This document shows positions 1 to 7,125 of a DNA stretch of 64,000 bases, one piece after another. The stretch's first letter is position 1. Every line of letters starts with the position of its first letter. The position numbers and the translations under genes were made by a program. Source of the DNA: Tenacibaculum agarivorans (GTDB taxonomy: Bacteria; Bacteroidota; Bacteroidia; Flavobacteriales; Flavobacteriaceae); NCBI RefSeq assembly GCF_001936575.1, contig NZ_MSMP01000019.1:1-64000 (forward strand). Reading direction: 5' to 3'. The notes under the pieces are model-generated. The model saw nothing but the letters and a program-made list of their open reading frames with translations, did not search any database and was not told the origin of the DNA.

Positions 1-11
1 GTTGTTGTGTT

Positions 12-554
12 ATGTTTATTATGGGGGGATTGAGTTTTTATAACATTCAAAAGAAGACCTACCGAAATGATATATTACTTCTGAGTCAGAGAATAGAGGA
101 GTTACGAGAAGAATCAGACGGTAATCAAGAAGAACTAGTCGCTTTAGAGACGAAGATGAAAACCAAAATGGAAAAAGTAGATACTACACCTGAATATATT
201 TTGGGTAGCTCTTTTCTAGCATTGTCTTTACTTAGTTTGGTTATGCTTTTCTGTTCGTCATTTCTTAAAGCTGTAACAGTTTTATATGTTCAGGTTTTAT
301 GGCTGAAATTCAGTAGAGATTATTATTTCATACGTATTGAAAAACAGTATGCTTCGTATACTAGCCTTGTGTCTAGGTTAGAGAATGCTTACGGACTCAG
401 AGCACCATATTTGAGATTAGTAGGTAGAAAAGTAGTCATTGAATCATTACAAGCCGCAAATCCTGTTACCAGTGAGTATGTAAAGGCTATAAACACAGCA
501 TCTGTTACACCACCAAGCGGTGTAAGCAGTCATCACCAAACATTCACACCTTAA
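12..554 (+). CDS. Hypothetical protein with coiled coil and membrane segment (may extend left of window)
   Basis: The frame is open to the left edge, so the true start may lie upstream; the first ATG in the window is at 12 and another at 21. About 60 N-terminal residues are Glu/Lys-rich and probably form a coiled coil. One hydrophobic stretch follows around residues 64-100 (LALSLLSLVMLF region), then a polar, Ser/Thr-rich tail. It lies 19 bp upstream of a secreted VWA-like gene and in the same direction as the mobilization genes, so it is probably element cargo. I recognise no family. Confidence 0.6.
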   Translation: MFIMGGLSFYNIQKKTYRNDILLLSQRIEELREESDGNQEELVALETKMKTKMEKVDTTPEYILGSSFLALSLLSLVMLFCSSFLKAVTVLYVQVLWLKFSRDYYFIRIEKQYASYTSLVSRLENAYGLRAPYLRLVGRKVVIESLQAANPVTSEYVKAINTASVTPPSGVSSHHQTFTP

Positions 555-573
555 TTCTTAAAAAAACGATACC

Positions 574-1314
574 ATGAAAAATATATTCATTATTCTATTT
601 TTTGTATTCATACATAAAACAATAGCACAAGGACAAAATATTGTGATGATCTTCGAAGATAAAAGCGTAAGTGTATCATCTGAGGAAAACCCAATACAAA
701 GGAGATACAAGAAAAAGCTGATACAAAAGGCTTGCTCAGGTGTATTAACAGAAGTAACGGTTTGTTTTTTAAGCGAGCATACAGCTTCTGCAACAGCAAG
801 AAAAAAGTTTGTATATAAACAACCTTCCTTTAATAGAAGTTACTACTCAGCGGACGAATTGCCCATGCAGCAACAGCTTTTTAAAGGGAAACTGAGAAGG
901 TCGAGAAAGCGTTTTGCCAAAAAGGTAATCACATTTATGGATTCTTATCAATCTTCGGCAAGATGGACAGAGATTTTAGCAGCAATAGTTCAGATATCAA
1001 GAAACTCAAATCCTAAAAAGCAGATCTTCTTTTTTACCGATGGAATAGAATCTTCAGAATTTAGGCAAATAGATAAACGTCTTTTGACCTCGGATAAAGA
1101 TGCAAAATATGCAGCTTTTGTAGACGTAAAAAATCTTCGTAAAAAATATAAATTACCTCAAAAGTTATCTGGTGTGGAGAAAGTAGAGTTTATATTCCCG
1201 TTAGATATGGGAATAGGAGGGAACAAACGTACTTCTGATTCGTTTTTAGAAACGTATTGGCGAGCTGTCTTTGCTTTGTTTGGAGTGAAAAACGTAGTGT
1301 TTAAATCATTGTAG
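574..1314 (+). CDS. Secreted VWA-like protein
   Basis: Residues 1-18 are a clear signal peptide ending in TIAQG, so the product is exported. The mature part opens with a beta strand followed by DKSVS, a good match to the DxSxS metal-binding motif of von Willebrand A domains. Later come WTEI (possible MIDAS Thr) and FFTDGIESS (the TDG-type third loop). From this I infer a metal-dependent adhesion fold. The C-terminal 50 residues are not diagnostic. It sits between a membrane protein and an HTH gene whose start is 2 bp after this stop, suggesting one operon. Similar VWA-like proteins occur in Bacteroidota mobile elements; no specific role can be assigned. Confidence 0.7.
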   Translation: MKNIFIILFFVFIHKTIAQGQNIVMIFEDKSVSVSSEENPIQRRYKKKLIQKACSGVLTEVTVCFLSEHTASATARKKFVYKQPSFNRSYYSADELPMQQQLFKGKLRRSRKRFAKKVITFMDSYQSSARWTEILAAIVQISRNSNPKKQIFFFTDGIESSEFRQIDKRLLTSDKDAKYAAFVDVKNLRKKYKLPQKLSGVEKVEFIFPLDMGIGGNKRTSDSFLETYWRAVFALFGVKNVVFKSL

Positions 1315-1315
1315 T

Positions 1316-1597
1316 ATGAAAGCCGATAACTTAATTATGATAAGCGAAGAGAATTTCTTTGCGTTACTAGAAAAAGTGATTTCATATTTTGAGACACGAG
1401 AAGGCAGAGAGAATGAAGAGATTTGGATCGATACAGAAGCCGCAAAGAAGATGTTATCTATAAAATCTGACACTACACTTTTTAAATTACGCTCAGAAGG
1501 AAAGATTGAGTTTTCTCAGCCAAGTAGGAAGATTATTCTGTATAAGAAAGCTTCTATTATCAAGTACTTAGAAGATAATAGTTATAAGACGTTTTAG
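1316..1597 (+). CDS. Excisionase-like helix-turn-helix protein (HTH_17 type)
   Basis: A 93-residue protein. Its second half has the pattern WIDTEAAKKMLSIKSDTTL, then KLRSEGKIEFSQPSRK and a final YKKASIIKYLEDN. That is the winged-helix layout of the excisionase/MerR-like HTH_17 family common in Bacteroidota mobile elements: helix, helix, wing, then a short helix. The family binds DNA and acts as recombination directionality factor or element regulator. It begins 2 bp after the VWA-like gene and ends 3 bp before the next gene, so it is inside an operon that precedes the mobilization genes. Confidence 0.75.
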   Translation: MKADNLIMISEENFFALLEKVISYFETREGRENEEIWIDTEAAKKMLSIKSDTTLFKLRSEGKIEFSQPSRKIILYKKASIIKYLEDNSYKTF

Positions 1598-1599
1598 TT

Positions 1600-1992
1600 A
1601 TGGGGAAATCAGAAATAACATCGAGTATCAAAAAGCTTCTTTTAGAAAAGTTAGCTTTAAGAAAAGCAAAAACTGTTCGTCGTATTAAGTCATTTCAGCT
1701 TGGTTATCGGTGGGGGTTAGTCACTGCTTACGATAAGCAAATGTTAGGAAACTTAATAGAAGAAATTCTTAAGCATGCAAACGACCCAGTTATGGTTAAA
1801 TCTTTTTTAGAAGGTGAACGTCATGCTCGACATGAGAAACCATTAGTAAAAAAAAGTTTGGAACATGAAGAAACGCACAGAAAAAAAGAGGCGGAAAGGA
1901 TTGAGCAAGAAAAATTAGAGAAAGAGATATCTCAGCTTCAAAAAAATCGAGAAGAGAAACAACAACAAAAAGACCAATCTAAAAGTCGTTAG
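1600..1992 (+). CDS. Hypothetical protein with charged coiled-coil tail
   Basis: 130 residues. The first 75 look globular and helical; residues 80-130 are almost entirely Glu, Lys, Gln and Arg, typical of an extended coiled coil. It starts 3 bp after the HTH gene and is followed directly by an intrinsic terminator, so it ends the first operon. Its position before mobC and the relaxase, together with its charge, would suit an accessory mobilization role, but I do not recognise the family. Confidence 0.6.
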   Translation: MGKSEITSSIKKLLLEKLALRKAKTVRRIKSFQLGYRWGLVTAYDKQMLGNLIEEILKHANDPVMVKSFLEGERHARHEKPLVKKSLEHEETHRKKEAERIEQEKLEKEISQLQKNREEKQQQKDQSKSR

Positions 1993-2003
1993 TATACAGG
2001 GAG

Positions 2004-2030
2004 AGGGAGTGAAATCTCACTCCCTTTTTT
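2004..2030 (+). terminator. Rho-independent terminator
   Basis: A 9-bp stem (AGGGAGTGA / TCACTCCCT, 4-base loop) is followed by TTTTT just after the 130-residue gene. It closes the upstream operon before the mobilization promoter region. Confidence 0.85.
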
Positions 2031-2057
2031 AAGAAAATTTACAGAACTATTACCCAC

Positions 2058-2084
2058 TATCTAGGATACGAGTATCACTAGATA
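2058..2084. promoter_or_regulatory. Palindrome upstream of mobilization genes; candidate oriT hairpin or operator
   Basis: Arms TATCTAG (2058-2064) and CTAGATA (2078-2084) enclose GATA-CGAG-TATC with one bulged A. It lies in the 164-bp gap before mobC, the usual place for an origin of transfer or a relaxosome operator. Bases 2073-2085 are an exact 13-bp reverse-complement match to 16000-16012 (atatctagtgata), upstream of the methyltransferase gene. That an oriT lies here is inference; no nick site can be recognised. Confidence 0.45.
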
Positions 2085-2156
2085 TGGCATCGCTTATTCT
2101 AATTTTTAAGGAATTAGAAATACATGATATAAGAATAATCACTTGATTTTTTACAC

Positions 2157-2699
2157 ATGAATTTTGACGAATATTTATTACAAATAGGTAAGAGTAGTTG
2201 TACGCCAGAAAAGCGTATGGAGCTATACAATGCTTGGCGTAGAACCAAACTCAGAAATAACCAAATAGAAAGACGGAAATATCAAAAAAGAGTTGAATTA
2301 AAATTTTCTTTAGAAGATTTTAATAGGTTCAAATCGGATGCAGAAAAATTAAAAACAAGTGTAACCGCTGTACTACAAAATGTAATTACTAAAGGTTATC
2401 AAGAGCAGGTTTACATGATGGTCTCTCACGAAGTGTTAGAAGCCATACATCTTAAACTATCAGAAATAGCGACAAGTATCAATCAGATACAATTTCATAT
2501 TGATAATAGACCAAATAATCAGGTTTATTTAGAAGATACAAAAAAGTTAGAAGAGCAGTTTTATAAACTAGAAAATCTATATCTGAGTTTTAGTACACCA
2601 GTTTCACTTGAACAATTTTTTAGAGAAGAGCAACAGAAGAACAATCGTTTTATTGAATATGTTCAGAGGATACTAGATATAATTAAAAACGAATTATAA
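2157..2699 (+). CDS. MobC-like relaxosome accessory protein
   Basis: 180 residues. The N-terminal third is very basic (NNQIERRKYQKRVELKFSLEDF), followed by a ribbon-helix-helix-like pattern and long helices. It lies directly upstream (1 bp) of the relaxase gene, the position of MobC/BmgB-type proteins that help the relaxase open oriT. The call rests mainly on context and the RHH-like N-terminus. The start at 2157 follows an A/T-rich, Shine-Dalgarno-free leader, as usual in Bacteroidota. Confidence 0.65.
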   Translation: MNFDEYLLQIGKSSCTPEKRMELYNAWRRTKLRNNQIERRKYQKRVELKFSLEDFNRFKSDAEKLKTSVTAVLQNVITKGYQEQVYMMVSHEVLEAIHLKLSEIATSINQIQFHIDNRPNNQVYLEDTKKLEEQFYKLENLYLSFSTPVSLEQFFREEQQKNNRFIEYVQRILDIIKNEL

Positions 2700-2700
2700 G

Positions 2701-3525
2701 ATGTTTATTAAAGAGTTAAAAACATCGAATCAGAAGTTTTCTAGGCTTATTAATTATTTTCTAGAATCATATCAGAAAGGAGATCCACAATTATTTCGAA
2801 ATACAGGTTTTGCTACTAAACCAAGAGAGCTAACGAAGGTGTTTACTGAGAATTCGAAATTTAAGCATTCTAGGAGTAAGAATCTAAGGCATTGTATTAT
2901 GAGTTTTACACCTGAAGATAGCGAAAAGTTAGAAGCGAATTCAGGAATTTTATATGATTTAGCAGGTGAGTACTTGAGACTTAGAGGTTACGATAAAGCA
3001 ATGGTTTATTCAGTTATTCATCGCCCTGATAAGAACAAAAAGAAAAGTGCATCTGTTCAGCATTATCATTGGCATTTTTTAATAAGTGTCAATGAATATC
3101 GAAGTAAAAAAAGTACACGGAATTCTAGAAAGGATTATGAAGCTCAGCAAGTAGCTTTGGAAGAATATCAATACGAAAAATATCCGCATTTACAATCTTT
3201 GGTTTATACCAATCCAGAACGTACTAAAACTCCGAAAATAAAGCGAACTCATAAAGAAGAAAATAAGCTTTTTATTACCAAAATCTATACTCAAATAGCA
3301 GATGAATCAATTAGTTTTTCTGATTTCTGTGAGAGAATAGAAAAACATGCTGATCTGACTTTGTATACAACAAAGAAAGGGATTGTGAATGGATGTTGGT
3401 ATAAAGGAAATAAGTATCGTTTTAGAACTTTTTTAGAAGCAGAACGCTTTGAGGTTTTACAAGAATTAGAACAGTTGAAAAAGCTAAGGAAAGAAAAAGA
3501 GCAGGAGCGAGGACAAGCTCGCTAA
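2701..3525 (+). CDS. Relaxase / mobilization nuclease (MobA-like)
   Basis: 274 residues. The metal-binding HUH motif is visible as HYHWHFLIS near residue 122, preceded by the strand NLRHCIMSFT and followed by a basic helical region and a Lys/Arg/Glu-rich tail. This is the layout of MOB-family relaxases, which nick oriT and stay covalently attached to the 5' end of the transferred strand. It is short for a relaxase, with no helicase or primase domain, which fits a mobilizable rather than self-transmissible element. It lies between the MobC-like gene and the coupling-protein gene. Confidence 0.8.
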   Translation: MFIKELKTSNQKFSRLINYFLESYQKGDPQLFRNTGFATKPRELTKVFTENSKFKHSRSKNLRHCIMSFTPEDSEKLEANSGILYDLAGEYLRLRGYDKAMVYSVIHRPDKNKKKSASVQHYHWHFLISVNEYRSKKSTRNSRKDYEAQQVALEEYQYEKYPHLQSLVYTNPERTKTPKIKRTHKEENKLFITKIYTQIADESISFSDFCERIEKHADLTLYTTKKGIVNGCWYKGNKYRFRTFLEAERFEVLQELEQLKKLRKEKEQERGQAR

Positions 3526-3548
3526 TTATTCATTTTAATAACAATTTT

Positions 3549-4904
3549 ATGTCATTATATAACACATTATTTAATTCAAATAGAAAGCATCAAAAGCTTT
3601 ATGGGAGTGTTTCTTATATGAAAAATAAAGATTTACGAAAGCTTTTTCATAGAAAACCACAAGGTATTTCTTTAGACGGAATAAAGCACTTAAAGCCTGA
3701 ATTTAGTAAGCTTTCAACATTGGTAATCGCCCAACCAGGATCAGGAAAATCAACCTTAATTAAATCCACTATTTTACAGAAAACGGCTAAATATCCACAT
3801 TCATTTTGGGTTATTGATCCTGCATCAGATATTTATCGAGATACTCACAGATGGATTGAATCTCAATCTATGGATTCTGTGGTCATTAATCTAGATTCAG
3901 CTTCAGAATCTGTGAAAATTAACATACTAGAATTCGCTGCAAAAACAGCAAATGGTATAGAAGATTTAGCAAGTTTGTTCATGCAAATTCAGTATGAGAA
4001 ATCTTCAGGAGGAGATCCTTTCTGGAAGGACTCCGCAGAGAATATGTTAGTGGTTTTAATGCGCTGTGTAACTGCTGAAAATCAACAGGCACTACCTCGT
4101 ACATTAAATACAGTATATACACTTTTGAATTGGTTTGGTTCGGCTGAAGAAAAATTAGATCGTTTTGTGATTACTCATCTTAAACATGACGAGAAAACAA
4201 AAGAAGAGTACAAAGCTATGGTAGCCAATAGTGGTGAGAATAGTAAAATGTTACTCAGTGTTGTGAGTACCGCAAAATCAGCTTTAGCAAAGATTGTTAA
4301 TAATACTACATTGAATGAAATCATAAGTAGCACAAGCTATGATATTACTTCACTCAGGAAGAAAGCGCAAGGAATTTATATTCAGGTGAGAGAGGATCGC
4401 TTGGGGAATTCTGGGGTAAAAGCAATGCTTTCAATTTTAAATAAAATGCTGTTAGGTCAATGTATGGAGCTTCCAAAAAAAGGAGAAGAGCAATTAGATG
4501 TGCATGCTTACATTGATGAAGCAGGTGCTTTTTACTTGCAAAGCCTTGATTCTTATATAGTTGTGATGCGCAAGCGAGCGGTTTCTATTATGTTGATTTT
4601 CCAAGACTTACACCAATTGGACATGTATGGAACTTCTCAAAAAAAGGTGATAGCAAGTAATTGTATGAATAAAATCATATTTGGTTCTGTCTCCTATGAA
4701 ACTGCTTCTTGGGCATCTAAATTGGTAGGAAATGACACCAAAGAAGTTTTTGAACGTCCTGTGGGAATTCCGTTGATTAGTGCTCAAGAATTAAGGGATT
4801 TACCAGTGAATTCCTTTTTGTATTTACATAAGAACAAGGCAAAAATCATGACGATGAAACCTTGGTATAAACAAAGAAGATTAGTAAAAAGATCAAGATT
4901 ATAA
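3549..4904 (+). CDS. VirD4/TraG-like type IV coupling protein
   Basis: 451 residues. Walker A is AQPGSGKSTL (around residue 73); Walker B is HAYIDEAGAFYL (around 322), followed by a sensor-like KRAVSIMLIFQDLHQL. This is the RecA-like motor of T4SS coupling proteins, which pump relaxase-DNA complexes into the transfer channel. No N-terminal membrane helices are obvious, so it may be a soluble TraG/TraM-recognition variant. It is 23 bp after the relaxase gene. No other T4SS genes (TraG, TraJ, TraM, VirB4) are in the window, so the element probably borrows a channel. Confidence 0.8.
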   Translation: MSLYNTLFNSNRKHQKLYGSVSYMKNKDLRKLFHRKPQGISLDGIKHLKPEFSKLSTLVIAQPGSGKSTLIKSTILQKTAKYPHSFWVIDPASDIYRDTHRWIESQSMDSVVINLDSASESVKINILEFAAKTANGIEDLASLFMQIQYEKSSGGDPFWKDSAENMLVVLMRCVTAENQQALPRTLNTVYTLLNWFGSAEEKLDRFVITHLKHDEKTKEEYKAMVANSGENSKMLLSVVSTAKSALAKIVNNTTLNEIISSTSYDITSLRKKAQGIYIQVREDRLGNSGVKAMLSILNKMLLGQCMELPKKGEEQLDVHAYIDEAGAFYLQSLDSYIVVMRKRAVSIMLIFQDLHQLDMYGTSQKKVIASNCMNKIIFGSVSYETASWASKLVGNDTKEVFERPVGIPLISAQELRDLPVNSFLYLHKNKAKIMTMKPWYKQRRLVKRSRL

Positions 4905-4923
4905 ACTTTAGAATTTTAAAATT

Positions 4924-5223
4924 ATGTTACATCCAATATTCGATTATATATATAACATTACAATGGGAGTTATTACCATAGCTTTATGGTTAGCTATACT
5001 ATGCAAGGCGTTTAAAATAGAAAACAAATATCTTCCTTTTGGGTTCTTAGAGATATTTAAGACTAATGTATTAGTACCAATGCTAAAAGGAGCTTGGAAA
5101 GGGATTAAATACATATCTAAAGTATTATTTAAATGGATTGTTTTTACAATAGAAAAAATATGGTACTTACTTGTAGAGATTATCAAGAAACTCTTCGAAT
5201 TACTATTTGATCCAAGTGTTTAA
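4924..5223 (+). CDS. Small membrane protein
   Basis: 99 residues, mostly hydrophobic, with a strong segment at about residues 11-30 (MGVITIALWLAILCKAF) and more amphipathic helices rich in Trp, Lys and Ile. It follows the coupling-protein gene by 19 bp and precedes a terminator, so it is the last gene of the mobilization operon. It may provide the membrane anchor the coupling protein lacks; that is inference from position only. Confidence 0.6.
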   Translation: MLHPIFDYIYNITMGVITIALWLAILCKAFKIENKYLPFGFLEIFKTNVLVPMLKGAWKGIKYISKVLFKWIVFTIEKIWYLLVEIIKKLFELLFDPSV

Positions 5224-5234
5224 TTAACTAAAAG

Positions 5235-5265
5235 AGAGCTGTAGAATTTTCTATAGCTCTTTTTT
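5235..5265 (+). terminator. Rho-independent terminator after mobilization operon
   Basis: AGAGCTGTAG pairs with CTATAGCTCT and is followed by TTTTTTG. It sits 12 bp after the small membrane-protein gene. Confidence 0.8.
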
Positions 5266-5328
5266 GTATTTCAATAAGATAATTTCACTGATGTATTTAA
5301 TACCATTTTGCAGAAAATTCATTGTCAA

Positions 5329-5403
5329 AGCTAATCTTTACGGAAAAACACATGGATTTTCTCTGTAATTCCTCCATGTTCTATTTCCGTTTTTACGATT
5401 GCT
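5329..5403. promoter_or_regulatory. Nested palindrome upstream of radC-like gene (structured element E)
   Basis: Three stacked stems: AGC(T)AATC 5329-5336 with GATTGCT 5397-5403; ACGGAAA 5340-5346 with TTTCCGT 5384-5390; ACATGG 5350-5355 with CCATGT 5374-5379. The left edge carries CAAAGCTA (5326-5333), which on the minus strand reads TAGCTTTG, a perfect Bacteroidota TAnnTTTG box. The 11-mer CAAAGCTAATC recurs in the palindrome at 14.9 kb. A further stem, TAATGCC 5405-5411 with GGCATTA, overlaps the ATG at 5441. Candidate ssDNA promoter or RNA leader. Confidence 0.6.
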
Positions 5404-5440
5404 GTAATGCCAAAGAATTATTCATCAAAATAACGGCATT

Positions 5441-5905
5441 ATGAAACATCATACTACAACAGATTTTTTTAAAATTGGAGAAGTACAACTGTCCTATGAA
5501 AAAAACATTGAAAGTCCTTTCGAGAAGATTACTTGTTCAAAATTAGCGAATAATTGTATTCGTGAAATTATACCTAAAGAACAAATTAACTACAGGGAGT
5601 ATATGTATGCGTTTTATTTTAATAACTCTAACCATGTTGTTGGATATCATCTGATAAGTTTAGGAGGTATAACATCTACACTGATAGATAAACGAATTTT
5701 AATGCAAGGAGCTTTATTAACAAACTCGGTAGCAATTATGTTGTTTCACAATCACCCTTCGGGAAAACTAAAACCTTCTAATGCAGATATTCTACTAACT
5801 GAAGAAATTAAAGAAGCAGCTAGAATTTTAAATCTTAAACTTTTAGATCATCTTATTATTACAGAAAAAGATTATTATAGTTTTGCTGATGAAGGAGATT
5901 TATAA
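5441..5905 (+). CDS. RadC-like JAB-domain protein
   Basis: 154 residues. The C-terminal two thirds are a JAB/MPN fold with the metal motif HNHPSG followed 8 residues later by the conserved Asp of SNADILLTEE, and ending in LLDHLIITEKDYYSF, the signature of RadC-family (DUF2466) proteins. The N-terminal HhH region of chromosomal RadC is absent, as is normal for the short plasmid and ICE versions. Biochemical role is unsettled despite the 'DNA repair' name. A second copy is at 48155 in the neighbouring element, also preceded by a hairpin. Single gene with its own structured leader and terminator. Confidence 0.85.
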   Translation: MKHHTTTDFFKIGEVQLSYEKNIESPFEKITCSKLANNCIREIIPKEQINYREYMYAFYFNNSNHVVGYHLISLGGITSTLIDKRILMQGALLTNSVAIMLFHNHPSGKLKPSNADILLTEEIKEAARILNLKLLDHLIITEKDYYSFADEGDL

Positions 5906-5906
5906 A

Positions 5907-5934
5907 AAAGAGATTCAAATGAATCTCTTTTTTT
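5907..5934. terminator. Bidirectional terminator between convergent genes
   Basis: AAGAGATTCA / TGAATCTCTT stem flanked by A-run on the left and T-run on the right, between the radC-like gene and the minus-strand gene ending at 5933. Confidence 0.8.
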
Positions 5935-6208
5935 ATTCTTCAATTTTCTCCATTATATTCTGACCTAGAATATATTCTAGTTTTTCAGTTTTCACATCTA
6001 TTGCTACAGTATAAATATTCGTTATATATGGATTTCCTTCAATATTTTCTAATGAATAATGTGTTAGATGTAAATCCTTCCTTTCGTTAGGATTAGTAGT
6101 AGGAGCATTTTGTCTAATTCCTGAATAACTTATTAGTGATTCATCTATGCTATTGAATCTTTTTTCAAGGTATTTTTTTACTTTTTCTATAATGTTTTGT
6201 TGATTCAT
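5933..6208 (-). CDS. Small hypothetical protein, last gene of toxin-immunity cluster
   Basis: 91 residues, unlike its three upstream neighbours in sequence. It has an N-terminal amphipathic helix and a C-terminal strand-helix segment (YTVAIDVKTEKLEYILGQN). It lies 11 bp downstream of the third immunity-like gene on the same strand and ends at a bidirectional terminator. By position it may be an immunity protein of another specificity; the family is not recognised. Confidence 0.6.
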   Translation of the reverse strand: MNQQNIIEKVKKYLEKRFNSIDESLISYSGIRQNAPTTNPNERKDLHLTHYSLENIEGNPYITNIYTVAIDVKTEKLEYILGQNIMEKIEE

Positions 6209-6219
6209 ATTTTGAATTG

Positions 6220-6480
6220 TTATTCAATAGGAAACTTTTGCTTTATAAAAGCGATTAAATCTTTTTCTGAATCAAAATATTTATTAGTCTCTCTTTGAGA
6301 CATAAAATCTAAATATAATTTATCGCCTGGGATTATAATCCTAAAAAAAGTATTTAAACTAGCATTTTTATTCTTCTTTGGGATACCGCCTTGTATACAG
6401 TTATCTGTTCCTTTTAGAGGTCTCATTATTATTTGATATCCCTCTTTATTTAATTTTTCTTTAATCTTTTCTAAGATCAT
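6220..6480 (-). CDS. Immunity-like paralog 3
   Basis: 86 residues. Shares with the genes at 6493 and 6841 the pattern: short N-terminal helix (EKIKEKLNKEGYQ), a central two-strand region, then FDSEKDLIAFIKQKFPIE at the C-terminus. This ending closely matches the 90-residue paralog (FESIENLIAFIQEKYPI). It is part of a same-strand series behind a large peptidase-toxin candidate, so immunity function is inferred from layout and paralogy. Confidence 0.65.
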   Translation of the reverse strand: MILEKIKEKLNKEGYQIIMRPLKGTDNCIQGGIPKKNKNASLNTFFRIIIPGDKLYLDFMSQRETNKYFDSEKDLIAFIKQKFPIE

Positions 6481-6492
6481 TCTTTTAGATTG

Positions 6493-6759
6493 TTATTCAA
6501 TAACAAATTTCTCTTTAAGATATTTAAAAAGCTGTTTTGAAGAAGTGAAATCTTTGTTTACGGGTGATTGTCCTACTAAATAAGAAAGCAAAATTTGATT
6601 TTGTATCATTCTTACCTGAAAAGCTGATCCAAATTTTAAATTTGTATTAGAATCATGTATTCCTGCTATAATCCATTCTTCATTATCATTTTTACGCATA
6701 AAAGACTTATATCTTTGTTCTTCTAATTTATTATGTATTGTGTTTAAACTGATGGACAT
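6493..6759 (-). CDS. Immunity-like paralog 2
   Basis: 88 residues, same small alpha/beta pattern as its neighbours, ending FTSSKQLFKYLKEKFVIE. Divergence among the three paralogs is high (only the ends align by eye), which fits immunity genes kept for different toxin variants. It is separated from paralog 1 by 81 bp and from paralog 3 by 12 bp. Confidence 0.65.
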   Translation of the reverse strand: MSISLNTIHNKLEEQRYKSFMRKNDNEEWIIAGIHDSNTNLKFGSAFQVRMIQNQILLSYLVGQSPVNKDFTSSKQLFKYLKEKFVIE

Positions 6760-6840
6760 TGTTTTATTAAATATAAAATTGATATTTACACAAGGAATCA
6801 GCTTAAACTTTTTATTGGATTTTTATCATTTTAAAAACCT

Positions 6841-7113
6841 TTAATCTTTTTCTTGAATTGGATATTTTTCTTGAATAAAAGCAATTAGGTTTTCAATACT
6901 TTCAAAATCACTATAAACAGGTATTTGTCCATTAAAGTACATATGCTTAATAACCTTATTCGGAATTGTTATTTGAGATACAGAACCTAAAATAGGTTCA
7001 CCATGCTTATCGTCTATTCCACAGAATAAAATTCCATGTGCTTCTTGCAAATATGGAGAATATCCTATTTTTTTTAATTGCTTTTCTATTCTTTCTAATC
7101 TTTTTAAATTCAT
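6841..7113 (-). CDS. Immunity-like paralog 1, adjacent to toxin gene
   Basis: 90 residues with helix (RIEKQLKKIGYSPYL), a central GIDDKHGEPILGSV strand region, and FESIENLIAFIQEKYPI. It begins 12 bp after the 724-residue toxin candidate, the usual place for the cognate immunity gene in polymorphic toxin loci. Cognate pairing is inferred. Confidence 0.7.
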   Translation of the reverse strand: MNLKRLERIEKQLKKIGYSPYLQEAHGILFCGIDDKHGEPILGSVSQITIPNKVIKHMYFNGQIPVYSDFESIENLIAFIQEKYPIQEKD

Positions 7114-7125
7114 TTTATATGTGTG

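Noticed and set aside
2701..4904. Self-transmissible conjugative element
   Set aside because: Only a relaxase, a MobC-like and a coupling protein are present; no VirB4 or channel genes in the window, so at most mobilizable on this evidence.
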